A stretch of DNA of 64,000 nt. It comes from Holophagales bacterium. Lineage in GTDB: Bacteria; Acidobacteriota; Thermoanaerobaculia; Multivoradales; JAGPDF01. The stretch is taken from positions 1,705,501 to 1,769,500 of the forward strand of contig CP064972.1 of the NCBI GenBank assembly GCA_016699405.1, read 5' to 3'. The notes under the pieces were generated by a model. That model saw only the letters and a list, made by a program, of their open reading frames with translations, did not search any database and had not been told where the DNA came from. Numbering within the stretch: position 1 is the first letter of the stretch; every line of letters starts with the position of its first letter. Made by a program: the position numbers and the translations under genes. Positions 42,106 through 50,768 of this stretch are shown here, piece after piece.

Positions 42106-44322
42106 ATGGCCCGACTCCCGATTCCCGCCGAGCAGCTCGTCGAGCGCTTCGGTCCGCACCTCAACTATCCGCCGCCGGCAGGGTTTCCGGGGCGCTCCGA
42201 GCCCGATGCCGTCGTGCCGACCCACTGCTGCTTCTGCGGCATGCAGTGCGGCATCAAGCTCCTGGTCAAGGACAACCGCGTCGTCGGCTTCGACCCCTGG
42301 GAGGAGTTCCCGTTCAACGAGGGCCGGCTCTGTCCCAAGGGAGTCCAGCGCTATTTGCAGAACAACCACCCCGATCGCCTGCTCACGCCGCTCGAGCGGG
42401 TGGACGGAGAGGGGTTCCGCCCGCTCGACTGGACGCGCGCCTTCGACCGCGTCGAGAGCGAGGTGCGCCGCATCCAGGAGCGCCACGGACGGGACGCCTT
42501 CGCTCTCCTCTCGGGCGTGTCGCTCACCAACGAGAAGAGCTATCTCGTCGGCAAGCTCGCCCGCGTGGCGTTCAAGACGAAGAACCTCGACTACAACGGC
42601 CGCCTCTGCATGGTGAGCGCCGGCGCCGGGAACAAGAAGGCCTTCGGGCTCGACCGCGCGTCGAACACCTATGCCGACCTTGCCGGAGCCGAGGTGATCG
42701 TCGTCGCGGGTGCCAACGTCAGCGAGACCTTCCCGACGCTCATCCACTGGATCTGGCAGGCGCGCGACCGTGGCGCTCGCCTGATCGTCGTCGACCCGCG
42801 GATGACGCCGATCGCCCGCACCGCGGACCTGCACCTGCCGGTGCGCCCGGGACGCGACTCGGCGCTCTACGGGGCGATCCTCAAGCAGATGATCGACCAC
42901 GACTGGATCGACCACGAGTTCGTCGACCAGCACACCAGCGGCTTCGCCGAAACGGCGGACGCCGTGGCCGGGTACGACCTCGCGTGGGCCGAAGAGGTCA
43001 CCGGTGTGCCCCGCGAGTCGATCGCCCTCGCCGCGGAGTGGTGGGGCCGGGCGAAGACCAGCTTCCTGCTCCATGCCCGCGGCATCGAGCACCACACCAA
43101 GGGGGTCGACAACGTCGTCTCCTGCATCAACCTGGTGCTGGCGAGCGGCCGCATCGGTCGACCCAACTGCGGCTACGGCACCATCACCGGCCAGGGCAAC
43201 GGCCAGGGCGGGCGCGAGCATGGTCACAAGTGCGACCAGCTCCCCGGGAACCGCGACATCGAGAATCCGGTTCACCGGCGGTACATCGCCGACGTCTGGG
43301 GGATCCCCGAGCCCGAGCTGCCGGGCAAGGGCCTCACCGCCTACGAGATCGTCGAGGCGATCCACCGCGGCGAGATCCGCGGCCTGCTCTCGATCTGCTT
43401 CAACCCGCTCGTCTCGCTGCCCAACAACGGCTTCGTCCGCGAGGCGCTCGAGAAGCTCGAGTTCTACGTCGCCATCGACTTCTTCCTCTCCGAAACGGCG
43501 CGCCACGCCGACCTCGTCCTCGCCGGCTCGCTGCACGAGGAAGAGGAGGGGACGGTCACCACCGCCGAGGGGCGAGTGACCCGCGTGCGCGCCGCGGTGA
43601 CGCCTCCGGGAGAGGCGCGCACGGACACCTCGATCTTGCTCGAGATCGCTCGCCGTCTCGGGGCCGGCGACAAGTTCGTCTACGCCGACTCGGAGGCGAT
43701 CTTCGACGAGCTGCGCGTGGCCTCGAAGGGCGGAACCGCCGACTACTTCGGCATCACCTACCGCAAGATCGAAGAGAACTTCGGTGTCTTCTGGCCCTGC
43801 CCGACGCTCGACCATCCGGGGACGCCACGGCTCTGGGAGGACCGCAAGTTCGCCACCGCCGACGGCCGGGCGCACTTCAACGCGGTGCGCTATCGCGACC
43901 CCGGCGAGGTCACCGACGAGGAGTTCCCGGTGATCCTCACCACCGGCCGAGTCGTCTCGCAGTACCTCTCCGGCACCCAGACGCGGCGCATCGGCAAGCT
44001 CGTCGAGCAGTACCCGGAGCCGTTGCTCGAGATCCACCCGCGCCTCGCGGCACGCTACGGCATCGCCGAGCGCGATCTGGTGCGGGTGGTGACGCGGCGC
44101 GGGGCGGCGGAGTTCCCGGCGCAGCTCGTCGAGACGATCCGCGAGGACACCGTCTTCGTCCCGTACCACTGGCCCGGTCGGCGCTCGGTCAACCAGCTCA
44201 CCTCGGGCCACCTCGATCCGGTGTCGAAGATCCCCGAGTTCAAGGTGTGTGCCGCCCGCCTCGAACCCACCGGCCGCCAGGCCCCGTCCGCGCGCGAGGC
44301 CGCCGCGCACGCGAGCGTCTGA
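42106..44322 (+). CDS. Molybdopterin nitrate reductase catalytic subunit (NasA/Nap-like)
   Basis: 738 aa bis-MGD oxidoreductase. It has a [4Fe-4S] site C41-x2-C44-x3-C48-x27-C76 (CCFCGMQCG, then GRLCPKG with the conserved Lys). The Mo-ligand cysteine is C168 in NGRLCMVSAGAG, matching the assimilatory/Nap branch. Further on are GQGNGQGGREHGHK and the C-terminal MGD-binding domain (LTTGRVVSQYLSG, then VPYHWPG). There is no Tat signal, so it is cytoplasmic, unlike NapA. No NapD or NarJ gene is present. The NarK-type transporter in the same operon makes nitrate the likely substrate; formate cannot be excluded by motif alone. Its stop overlaps the next ATG (TGATG). Confidence 0.85.
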   Translation: MARLPIPAEQLVERFGPHLNYPPPAGFPGRSEPDAVVPTHCCFCGMQCGIKLLVKDNRVVGFDPWEEFPFNEGRLCPKGVQRYLQNNHPDRLLTPLERVDGEGFRPLDWTRAFDRVESEVRRIQERHGRDAFALLSGVSLTNEKSYLVGKLARVAFKTKNLDYNGRLCMVSAGAGNKKAFGLDRASNTYADLAGAEVIVVAGANVSETFPTLIHWIWQARDRGARLIVVDPRMTPIARTADLHLPVRPGRDSALYGAILKQMIDHDWIDHEFVDQHTSGFAETADAVAGYDLAWAEEVTGVPRESIALAAEWWGRAKTSFLLHARGIEHHTKGVDNVVSCINLVLASGRIGRPNCGYGTITGQGNGQGGREHGHKCDQLPGNRDIENPVHRRYIADVWGIPEPELPGKGLTAYEIVEAIHRGEIRGLLSICFNPLVSLPNNGFVREALEKLEFYVAIDFFLSETARHADLVLAGSLHEEEEGTVTTAEGRVTRVRAAVTPPGEARTDTSILLEIARRLGAGDKFVYADSEAIFDELRVASKGGTADYFGITYRKIEENFGVFWPCPTLDHPGTPRLWEDRKFATADGRAHFNAVRYRDPGEVTDEEFPVILTTGRVVSQYLSGTQTRRIGKLVEQYPEPLLEIHPRLAARYGIAERDLVRVVTRRGAAEFPAQLVETIREDTVFVPYHWPGRRSVNQLTSGHLDPVSKIPEFKVCAARLEPTGRQAPSAREAAAHASV

Positions 44323-44900
44323 TGGCGATCCCGGCCGACACCTCCTTCCGCACCGACCGCGAGTTTTTCGTCGACCCGCAGCGCTGCATCGGTTGTCACG
44401 CCTGCGAAATGGCGTGCGCCGAGTGCGAGACCAACGGACAGATCGCGATGATCAGCGTCGAGTACGTGCAGCGCGCCGCCAGCCCGCAGACCGCCGTGCA
44501 GATCTGCATGCACTGCGAGGAGCCGGCGTGCGCCGAGGTCTGCCCGGCCGACGCCATCTCCAAGGACGAGTTCGGCGTGGTGCACAGCGCCGCCACGGAA
44601 CGCTGCATCGCCTGCTCGAACTGCGTTCTCGCCTGCCCCTTCGGGGTGCCGAAGAAGATCGAGCCGCAGCAGCTGATGATGAAGTGCAACCTCTGCTACG
44701 ACCGCACCAGCGCCGGCCGCAAGCCGATGTGCGCGACGGTCTGCCCCAGCGGGGCGCTCTCTTACGGTACGCGCGACGAGATCGCCGCGGCGCGCCCGGG
44801 GAGCGACCCGGTCTCGGTCTTCCGCTTCGGCGAGCAGACGGTCCGCACGCGGGTCCACGTGATGATGCCGAAGGGCAGTCACCTGCTGGTCGTCGACTGA
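44322..44900 (+). CDS. Four-cluster 4Fe-4S electron-transfer subunit
   Basis: 192 aa, DmsB/NrfC/HycB-like ferredoxin subunit. Four Cys sets: CIGCHACEMAC, CMHCEEPACAEVCP, CIACSNCVLACP and CNLCYDRTSAGRKPMCATVCP. No signal peptide, so it is cytoplasmic with the molybdenum subunit, linking it to the membrane cytochrome b. It starts on the last base of the preceding stop codon, implying coupled translation. Assignment as a subunit of the nitrate reductase complex rests on operon position. Confidence 0.9.
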   Translation: MAIPADTSFRTDREFFVDPQRCIGCHACEMACAECETNGQIAMISVEYVQRAASPQTAVQICMHCEEPACAEVCPADAISKDEFGVVHSAATERCIACSNCVLACPFGVPKKIEPQQLMMKCNLCYDRTSAGRKPMCATVCPSGALSYGTRDEIAAARPGSDPVSVFRFGEQTVRTRVHVMMPKGSHLLVVD

Positions 44901-44925
44901 CGGCCGCGGGGCAAGGAGCAGCCGC

Positions 44926-45438
44926 ATGAGCGAAGAGGATCGACTGCCGCCGCGCCCGGCCTGGCGCACCGACTTCCCGGTGGAGCGCGTCGAGGCGCAG
45001 CACGTCAGCCGGCGCGAGTTCGCCAAGTACCTGGTCCTGGTCTCCGGTGGGTTCACCGCCGGCAGCGCGGTGATCGCGGTCAAGGACGATCTGGTCGCCG
45101 CGCCCCGGCTGCCGGCCGGCGGAACGCGGCTCTGTGCCGTCGCCGAGCTGCCGGTCGGCAGCAGCCGACCGTTCGTCGTCCCGGGGACGACCGTGCCGGC
45201 GTTCGTCGTCCGCCTCGACGAGACGACCTTCCGCGCCTTCGAGACGAAGTGCACGCATCTCTCCTGCGCCGTCGTCTACTCGGCGGCGAACGGACGGATC
45301 GAGTGCCCCTGTCACAACGGGGCGTTCGACGCCCGCAGCGGGGCCGTGTTGCAGGGGCCGCCGCCGCGTCCGCTGCGCCGCTTCGCCGTCGTGGTACGCG
45401 ACGGCGATCTGGTGCTCACCGGCGAGGAGGCGTCGTGA
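44926..45438 (+). CDS. Tat-exported Rieske protein of the nitrate reductase operon
   Basis: 170 aa. Twin-arginine motif SRREFAKYLVL at residue ~25 begins a membrane anchor. The Rieske ligands are CTHLSC and CPCHNG, with the closing loop GPPPRPLRRF. Export to the periplasmic face is predicted, while the molybdenum subunit has no export signal. A Rieske subunit is not part of standard Nar or Nap enzymes; here it may take electrons from quinol and pass them to the cytochrome b subunit. GCAAGGAGCAGCC is the ribosome site. It overlaps the transporter gene by 4 bp. Confidence 0.87.
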   Translation: MSEEDRLPPRPAWRTDFPVERVEAQHVSRREFAKYLVLVSGGFTAGSAVIAVKDDLVAAPRLPAGGTRLCAVAELPVGSSRPFVVPGTTVPAFVVRLDETTFRAFETKCTHLSCAVVYSAANGRIECPCHNGAFDARSGAVLQGPPPRPLRRFAVVVRDGDLVLTGEEAS

Positions 45439-46970
45439 GCGACTTCCGCCGTGCCCAGTCGCAGGCGCACCCGACGAAGACGAACCTGGTGCTCGCCGGG
45501 GTGATCGCCCTCCTGGTGATGATCGTCTCGCTGCAGATCTGGCTCCTGGTGGCCGGTCTCAACACCGCTCTCGGCGGCGACCGCTCGATCGTCTGGCCGG
45601 CCTTCTATGCCTCGCTCGCCCTCTTCCTGGCCGGCGCCGGATTGCTGCGCTTCCTGCCGCAGCCGTTGCGCGCGGTGGCACGGCCGGCCGAACGTGCCGA
45701 GCCGTTCCCCGACGCGGCACTCGCCTGGCGGACGCTCGCGGTGAGCGTCGCCGCGCTCGCGCTCTCGTTCAGCGTCTGGTTCCTCTGGTCGGCGGTGACG
45801 GTCCGCCTGCGCGACGCCGGGTTCGCCATCACCAAGCAGCAGGCGTTCTGGCTGACGGCGACGCCGACGGTGCTCGGCTCGCTGCTGCGGATCCCGTACG
45901 GGCTGCTGGTCTCGCGCTTCGGCAGCCGGCGGAGCTATGCGGCGGTGACGCTCGCCTTGCTCGTCCCCTGCGTCGGCGCCGGGCGAGCGCTCGCCGATCC
46001 GACGACCTCCTTCGGCTGGCTGCTCTTCTGGGCCGCGGTGACCGGCATCGCCGGGGCGAACTTCGCCACCTCGATGGGCGTGGTGAACCTCTGGTTTCCG
46101 AAGCAGCGGCAAGGCGCGGCGCTCGGCGTCAACGGTCTCGGCAATCTCGGCGTGACGATCGCCCAGCTCACCGTTCCGGCCGTGGTCGGCGCCGCTCTCT
46201 TCGGAGCGCTCGCCGGTTCGGGGCAGACGACGACGCTCGCCGGCGGCGCGACGAAGACGGTCTATCTGCAGAACGCCGCCTACGTCTGGATCCCCTTCGT
46301 GCTTCTCTGCGCCGCGGCGATCTGGTTCTGGACGAAGGACTACCCGATGCCGCCGAAGACGCTCGCCTCGCAGCTGCGGGTCGCCCGCGACGCGCACACC
46401 TGGGCGATCTCGCTGCTCTACTTCCTCACCTTCGGTTGCTTCGTGGCGATGGGCTCGTCGCTGCCGCTGGTCATCCGCGAGGTCTTCGCCAAGGCGCCCG
46501 GCGGGGCGCCGAACCCGCTCGCCTATGCGCCGTTCGCGCCGCTGGTGGCGACGCTGGCGCGCCCGCTCGGCGGCTGGGCGGCGGACCGCTGGGGCGCCGG
46601 CCGGATGACGGCGATCGCCGTGGCGGTGATGGCGGTCGGCGGCTTCAGTCTCTCGGCCTATCTCGCCCCGGACGCGTTCGCGGGGTTCTTCGCGACGATT
46701 CTGGTGATCTGCGCCGCGTCGGGCTTCGGCAACGGCTCGGTGTTCAAGATCATCCCGGTGGTCAATCCGCGCGAAGCCGGCGCGGTGATCGGCTTCGTGA
46801 GCTGCCTCGGTGCCTTCGGCGGCTTCTTCCCGCCGATCTTTCTCGGCTGGTGCCTCGACCGCTTCGGCACCCCGGTGGCCGCCTACACCGCGATGGCGCT
46901 CTTCGCGCTCGGCGTCTTCGCCGTCAACGGCTGGCTGTACTGGCGGCGCGAGTCGCCGAGCCACTGCTGA
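45435..46970 (+). CDS. narK: NarK-family nitrate/nitrite MFS transporter
   Basis: 511 aa, 12 predicted membrane helices. The nitrate-signature region is GANFATSMGVVNLWFPKQRQ with GALGVNGLGNLG-like sequence after it, and a second signature in the other half (ASGFGNGSVFKIIPVV). Arginine in RIPYGLLVSRFGSRRSY fits the nitrate/nitrite porter family. It would import nitrate and/or export nitrite for the cytoplasmic reductase. An extra helix pair lies at the N-terminus (VLAGVIALLVMIVSLQIWLLV). It starts with GTG overlapping the Rieske stop; last gene of the operon. Confidence 0.92.
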   Translation: MSDFRRAQSQAHPTKTNLVLAGVIALLVMIVSLQIWLLVAGLNTALGGDRSIVWPAFYASLALFLAGAGLLRFLPQPLRAVARPAERAEPFPDAALAWRTLAVSVAALALSFSVWFLWSAVTVRLRDAGFAITKQQAFWLTATPTVLGSLLRIPYGLLVSRFGSRRSYAAVTLALLVPCVGAGRALADPTTSFGWLLFWAAVTGIAGANFATSMGVVNLWFPKQRQGAALGVNGLGNLGVTIAQLTVPAVVGAALFGALAGSGQTTTLAGGATKTVYLQNAAYVWIPFVLLCAAAIWFWTKDYPMPPKTLASQLRVARDAHTWAISLLYFLTFGCFVAMGSSLPLVIREVFAKAPGGAPNPLAYAPFAPLVATLARPLGGWAADRWGAGRMTAIAVAVMAVGGFSLSAYLAPDAFAGFFATILVICAASGFGNGSVFKIIPVVNPREAGAVIGFVSCLGAFGGFFPPIFLGWCLDRFGTPVAAYTAMALFALGVFAVNGWLYWRRESPSHC

Positions 46971-46983
46971 GCGCCGCGCTCGG

Positions 46984-47012
46984 TTGACGCGTGGCGCGCA
47001 GCGCGACAGACT
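46984..47012 (+). promoter_or_regulatory. Sigma-70-type promoter of the thiamine-uptake operon
   Basis: TTGACG (46984-46989) and CAGACT (47007-47012) are separated by 17 bp, with the riboswitch starting about 13 nt downstream. The -10 resembles the TAGACT boxes used elsewhere in the window. Confidence 0.65.
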
Positions 47013-47024
47013 CGCGGCGTCGGA

Positions 47025-47097
47025 GCCTAGGGGTGGCCGTCACGGCCTGAGAACAGACCCTCCGAACCTGATCCGGTTGAGACCGGCGTAGGGAAGG
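47025..47097 (+). ncRNA. TPP (THI-box) riboswitch
   Basis: The conserved thiamine pyrophosphate aptamer is clear: GGGGTG near the start, CTGAGA (47047-47052), ACCC (47057-47060), GAACCTGATCCGG (47064-47076), and GACCGGCGTAGGGAAGG at the end. Stem P1 pairs CCTA (47026-47029) with TAGG (47089-47092). It lies between a promoter and a TonB receptor gene, so it should repress the downstream operon when thiamine pyrophosphate is abundant. Confidence 0.93.
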
Positions 47098-47160
47098 CGA
47101 CGCAGGGCCGGACGTCCGGCCCCGCACTTCGAAACCCCTCCGAGGTTCCGCTTCTCGAGT

Positions 47161-47175
47161 CCCCGCGACGCGGGG
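47161..47175 (+). promoter_or_regulatory. Hairpin next to the ribosome site, probable riboswitch expression platform
   Basis: CCCCGC-GAC-GCGGGG forms a perfect 6-bp stem directly before GAGGGAGG, the ribosome site of the TonB receptor. No T-run follows, so control of translation is more likely than transcription termination. Confidence 0.5.
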
Positions 47176-47187
47176 AGGGAGGCGCGC

Positions 47188-49536
47188 ATGTGCCATGAGT
47201 TTCGTCGTTCCCGCCCGTGCGGCGCGGCCCGGTGGGCCGCCATGCTGCTCGGATTCCTGTCCTTCGCCGCCGTGGCCTGGGCCGCCGGCGTCCGCGGCAC
47301 GGTGCGGGACGCCACCGGCACGCCGGTCGCCGGCGCGCGGATCGCGCTCGACGGCCGCGAGGTGGCGCCGAGCGGCGCCGACGGCGGCTTCGTCCTTCCG
47401 CCGGCGAGCGGCGCGCGGAGACTGGTCGTCCAGGCGCCCGGCTTCGCGCGGCTCGAACGAGCGCTCGCCGCCGACGAGAGCGAGCTCGCGCTCGTCCTCG
47501 AGCCGGCGCTGCGTGTCGCGGAGGATCTCGTCGTGCGCGCGGTCCGGGCGGCCGAGGCGGCACCGGTGACGCAGAGCGAGATCGCCCCCGAACGGATCGC
47601 CGCGCTCGCCTACGGACAGGAGATGCCGTTCCTGCTCGCCGAGACGCCGGCGGTGGCGAGCTACTCGGAGAGCGGCCTCGCCCTCGGCGCCGGGTACTCC
47701 TACTTCTCGTTGCGCGGTCTTCCGCAGTCGCGGCTCAACATGACCTTCGACGGCGTGCCGCTCAATGATCCCGAGGAGTCGGCCGTGTACTTCGCCAACT
47801 TCGGCGACTTCGCCGCGGCGGTGGACTCGCTCGAGGTGCAGCGCGGCGTCGGCACCTCGACCTTCGGCTCGGCGGCCTACGGCGGAGCGATCTCGTTCGG
47901 CAGCGTGGCGCTCGCCGAAGAGCGCGGTCTCTCGCTCGAGCTCGCCGGCGGCTCCTACGGCACGACGCGCGGGAGCCTGCGCGTCGAAAGCGGTCGCCTC
48001 GCCTCCGGCGTCGCCCTCTACGGCCGCTACTCCGACCTCGACAGCGACGGCTACCGCGAGCACTCGGGGATGCACCAGCGGACGCTCTTCCTCGGCGGCG
48101 ACTGGCGCGGCGAAGAGACCTACGTGCGCTTCTTCGGCTTCAAGGGGAAGGAGGAGTCGCAGCTCTCCTATTACGCCGTCGAGCCCTGGGTGCTCGCGGC
48201 GAGCCCGCGATTCAACCCGATGCAGCCGGAGGAGACCGACGGCTTCGGCCAGGATCTCGCCTATCTCCAGGTCGGCCGGCGCCTCGCGGGTGGCACGGAG
48301 GTCGCCGCCCAGCTCTACACGAGCGGCGCGAGCGGCGCGCTCCACCTGTTCGACGATCCGGTCGGCAAGGCCGGTCGCCGGGAGGCCGGAATCGACGGGC
48401 GGACCGTCGGCGTCCAGCTCACCGGCTCGTTTTCCGGCGACGGCTGGCAGCTCGCCACCGGGCTCCACGGGGCGACCTTCGCGCGCGATCACTTCGCCTC
48501 GCTCGACGGCGTCGCGCAGTACGCCAACACCGGGCGCAAGCGCGAGCTCTCGGCGTTCGCCAAGCTCGGCGTCGACCTCGCTCCGCGCTGGCACCTCTTC
48601 GCCGACCTCCAGGTGCGCCACGCCCGCTTCGCCTACGACGGCTCGGTCGACCTCGCGCCGGTCGCCTGGACCTTCGTCAATCCGAAGCTCGGTGTGCGGC
48701 TGGCGCTCTCCGGGCGCGCCGGGCTCTATCTGTCCGTCGGTCGCGCCGAGCGCGAGCCGGCGCGCAACGACCTGCTCGAAGGGGAGGACGACCTCACCAC
48801 GCCGGTCGACCTCACGGCGGTCCGGCCGGAGCAGGTCGTCGACGTCGAGCTCGGCGGCGACTTCCGGAGCGAGCAGTTCAGCCTGCGCGGCAACCTCTAC
48901 GCGATGGAGTTTCGTCACGAGATCGCCGCCACCGGCGAGCAGTCGGCGCTCGGCTACGCGATCCGCCGCAACCTGCCGCGCAGCCACCGCCGCGGGATCG
49001 AGCTCGAGGTCGCCTGGCAGGCGGCGACCCGCCTGACCGTGCGGGGCACCGCCAACGTCGCCGAGAACCGGATCGAGCGGTGGACGCAGGAGCTCGACGT
49101 CTACGACGCCGCCGGCGAGTGGATCGGCCGCGCGCGGCGGACCTTCCGCGACATGCGGCCGGCCCTCTCGCCGGAGCGCATCGTCGGTGCGAGCCTCGAA
49201 TGGCGCCCCCTCGACCCGCTCGTCGTCGAGCTCTCCGGTCGCTGGGTCGGTCGTTCGCAGCTCGACAACACCGGCGATCGCCGCCTCTCGGCCGACCCCT
49301 ACGCCTGGTCGGACCTCGCGGTGCGGCTCGACCTCGCGCCGTGGGTGTCGCTGGGTCGCCCGAAGCTCCGGCTGCAGGTCGGCAACCTCTTCGATGCCGA
49401 GCGCGTCTGGCCTTCCGGCTACTCCTATCCGTACCTCGTCGACAACGGTGCGGGCGCGCTGCGACTCGACGGCGTGCCGTACTACTACCCGATGGCACGG
49501 CGCCACGCGGTCCTTGCGCTCGAGCTCTCGTTCTAG
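47188..49536 (+). CDS. TonB-dependent outer-membrane receptor for thiamine (by riboswitch context)
   Basis: 782 aa. Signal segment AAMLLGFLSFAAVAWAAG (residues ~17-34) precedes a CarboxypepD_reg-like beta sandwich (GVRGTVRDATGTPVAGARI) to about 115, a plug domain (SYFSLRGLPQSRLNMTFDGVPLND, then VQRGVGTSTFGSAAYGGAISF) and a 22-strand-type barrel ending in LALELSF with terminal Phe. The substrate is inferred from the TPP riboswitch upstream and the PnuC-family transporter 9 bp downstream; similar receptors in Bacteroidetes take up thiamine. The start at 47188 follows GGGAGGGAGG. Confidence 0.88.
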   Translation: MCHEFRRSRPCGAARWAAMLLGFLSFAAVAWAAGVRGTVRDATGTPVAGARIALDGREVAPSGADGGFVLPPASGARRLVVQAPGFARLERALAADESELALVLEPALRVAEDLVVRAVRAAEAAPVTQSEIAPERIAALAYGQEMPFLLAETPAVASYSESGLALGAGYSYFSLRGLPQSRLNMTFDGVPLNDPEESAVYFANFGDFAAAVDSLEVQRGVGTSTFGSAAYGGAISFGSVALAEERGLSLELAGGSYGTTRGSLRVESGRLASGVALYGRYSDLDSDGYREHSGMHQRTLFLGGDWRGEETYVRFFGFKGKEESQLSYYAVEPWVLAASPRFNPMQPEETDGFGQDLAYLQVGRRLAGGTEVAAQLYTSGASGALHLFDDPVGKAGRREAGIDGRTVGVQLTGSFSGDGWQLATGLHGATFARDHFASLDGVAQYANTGRKRELSAFAKLGVDLAPRWHLFADLQVRHARFAYDGSVDLAPVAWTFVNPKLGVRLALSGRAGLYLSVGRAEREPARNDLLEGEDDLTTPVDLTAVRPEQVVDVELGGDFRSEQFSLRGNLYAMEFRHEIAATGEQSALGYAIRRNLPRSHRRGIELEVAWQAATRLTVRGTANVAENRIERWTQELDVYDAAGEWIGRARRTFRDMRPALSPERIVGASLEWRPLDPLVVELSGRWVGRSQLDNTGDRRLSADPYAWSDLAVRLDLAPWVSLGRPKLRLQVGNLFDAERVWPSGYSYPYLVDNGAGALRLDGVPYYYPMARRHAVLALELSF

Positions 49537-49545
49537 GGCCCGGCA

Positions 49546-50118
49546 GTGAGCGATCCGCTCGAGATCCTCGGTGTGGCGACGGGCGTCGTCGCCGTCTGGC
49601 TGACGGTCCGCCAGATCGTCTGGTGCTGGCCGCTCGGCCTCGTCAACGTGGCGCTCTTCTCCGTCGTCTTCACTCGCGCTCGGCTCTACGCCGACGCCGG
49701 GCTGCAGGTCGTCTACTTCGCCCTCTGCGCCTACGGCTGGTGGGCCTGGCGGCACGGCGGGGGGGATCACGGGCCGCTCGCCGTCTCGCGCATGCCGCGC
49801 CGGACGGCGGTCGCGCTGGCCCTCGGCGCCCTCGCCTTCGCCGCGGCGCTCGGCCTGCTGCTCGACCGGACGACCGATGCCGCGCTGCCGTTCCTCGACG
49901 CGGCGCTCGCCGCCGGCAGTCTCGCCGCGCAGTGGATGCAGGCGCGCAAGTGGCTGGAGAACTGGACAGTCTGGATCGCCGTGGATACCGTCTACGTCGG
50001 CATGTACCTCACCAAGGGGCTCCACCTGACCGCCGGGCTCTACCTGGGCTTCCTCGTCCTCGCCGCGCTCGGGCTGCGCGAGTGGTCGCGCCCGAGCGGG
50101 GAGGGCGTCGTCGCATGA
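49546..50118 (+). CDS. pnuT: PnuC-family inner-membrane transporter, probable thiamine carrier (PnuT-like)
   Basis: 190 aa, about seven membrane helices. PnuC-family marks: TVRQIVWCWPLGLVNVALF at the start, YADAGLQVVYFALCAYGWWAW, and the signature QWMQARKWLENWTVWIAVDTVY (residues ~125-145). PnuC carries nicotinamide riboside; the PnuT branch carries thiamine and sits under TPP riboswitches, as here. It starts with GTG 9 bp after the receptor and overlaps the kinase gene by 4 bp. PnuC-type carriers depend on intracellular phosphorylation to trap substrate, which fits the kinase that follows. Confidence 0.85.
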   Translation: MSDPLEILGVATGVVAVWLTVRQIVWCWPLGLVNVALFSVVFTRARLYADAGLQVVYFALCAYGWWAWRHGGGDHGPLAVSRMPRRTAVALALGALAFAAALGLLLDRTTDAALPFLDAALAAGSLAAQWMQARKWLENWTVWIAVDTVYVGMYLTKGLHLTAGLYLGFLVLAALGLREWSRPSGEGVVA

Positions 50119-50705
50119 GCGCCGACCCGGGCCGGACCCCGCGCGAGGCGACGCGGCGCGCGACCCTCCGCGTCGTCGTCACCGGCCCGGAGTGCACCGG
50201 CAAGACGACCCTCGCTCGCCGTCTCGCCACGCGCTTCGCGGCGCCCTGCGTCTCCGAGCAGGCGCGCCTCTACGCGGCGGCGCACTCGCGGCCGCTCCAT
50301 GCCACCGATGTCGAGCCGATCGCCCTCGGCTTCCTCGCCGCCCAGGCGATCGCCACGCGCGAGGTGCCGCCGCTGCTCGTCCTCGACACCGACCTCGTCA
50401 GCACGGTGGTCTACGCCCGCCACTACTACGGCGCCTGCGCCGCGTGGATCGAAGACGAAGCTCGCCGTCGCACCGCCGACCTCTACCTCCTCCATCTGCC
50501 CGACGTCCCCTGGATCCCCGAGCCCGGTCAACGCGAAGGCGCCGACCGCCGTGCCGAGCAGCTCGCCCTCTTCCGCGCCGAGCTCGCGGCGATCGACGCC
50601 CCCGTCGTCGAGATCGCCGGCGGCTGGGAGCTGCGCGAAGAGCGGGCGGTCACGGCGGTAGAACGGCTGGTCCTCCGGGCCGGGCTCGGCGGCCAGGTCC
50701 CCTGA
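50115..50705 (+). CDS. NadR-like P-loop kinase of the thiamine operon
   Basis: 196 aa. Walker A VVTGPECTGKTTLARRLA near residues 21-38, then VSEQARLYAAAH, LVLDTDLVSTVVYARHYYG and YLLHLPDVPWIPEPGQRE, the pattern of the NadR ribosylnicotinamide kinase domain. Under a TPP riboswitch and coupled to a PnuT-like carrier it more likely phosphorylates thiamine (or a precursor) to trap it; Bacteroidetes loci of this type use a thiamine pyrophosphokinase instead. Nicotinamide riboside kinase is the alternative. It starts inside the transporter stop (ATGA). Confidence 0.78.
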   Translation: MSADPGRTPREATRRATLRVVVTGPECTGKTTLARRLATRFAAPCVSEQARLYAAAHSRPLHATDVEPIALGFLAAQAIATREVPPLLVLDTDLVSTVVYARHYYGACAAWIEDEARRRTADLYLLHLPDVPWIPEPGQREGADRRAEQLALFRAELAAIDAPVVEIAGGWELREERAVTAVERLVLRAGLGGQVP

Positions 50706-50768
50706 AGCCGCGAGGTGCGCCGACGCCAGGCGGTCCGCGTTCGTGGCAGGATCGACCGGAGGCGATTC

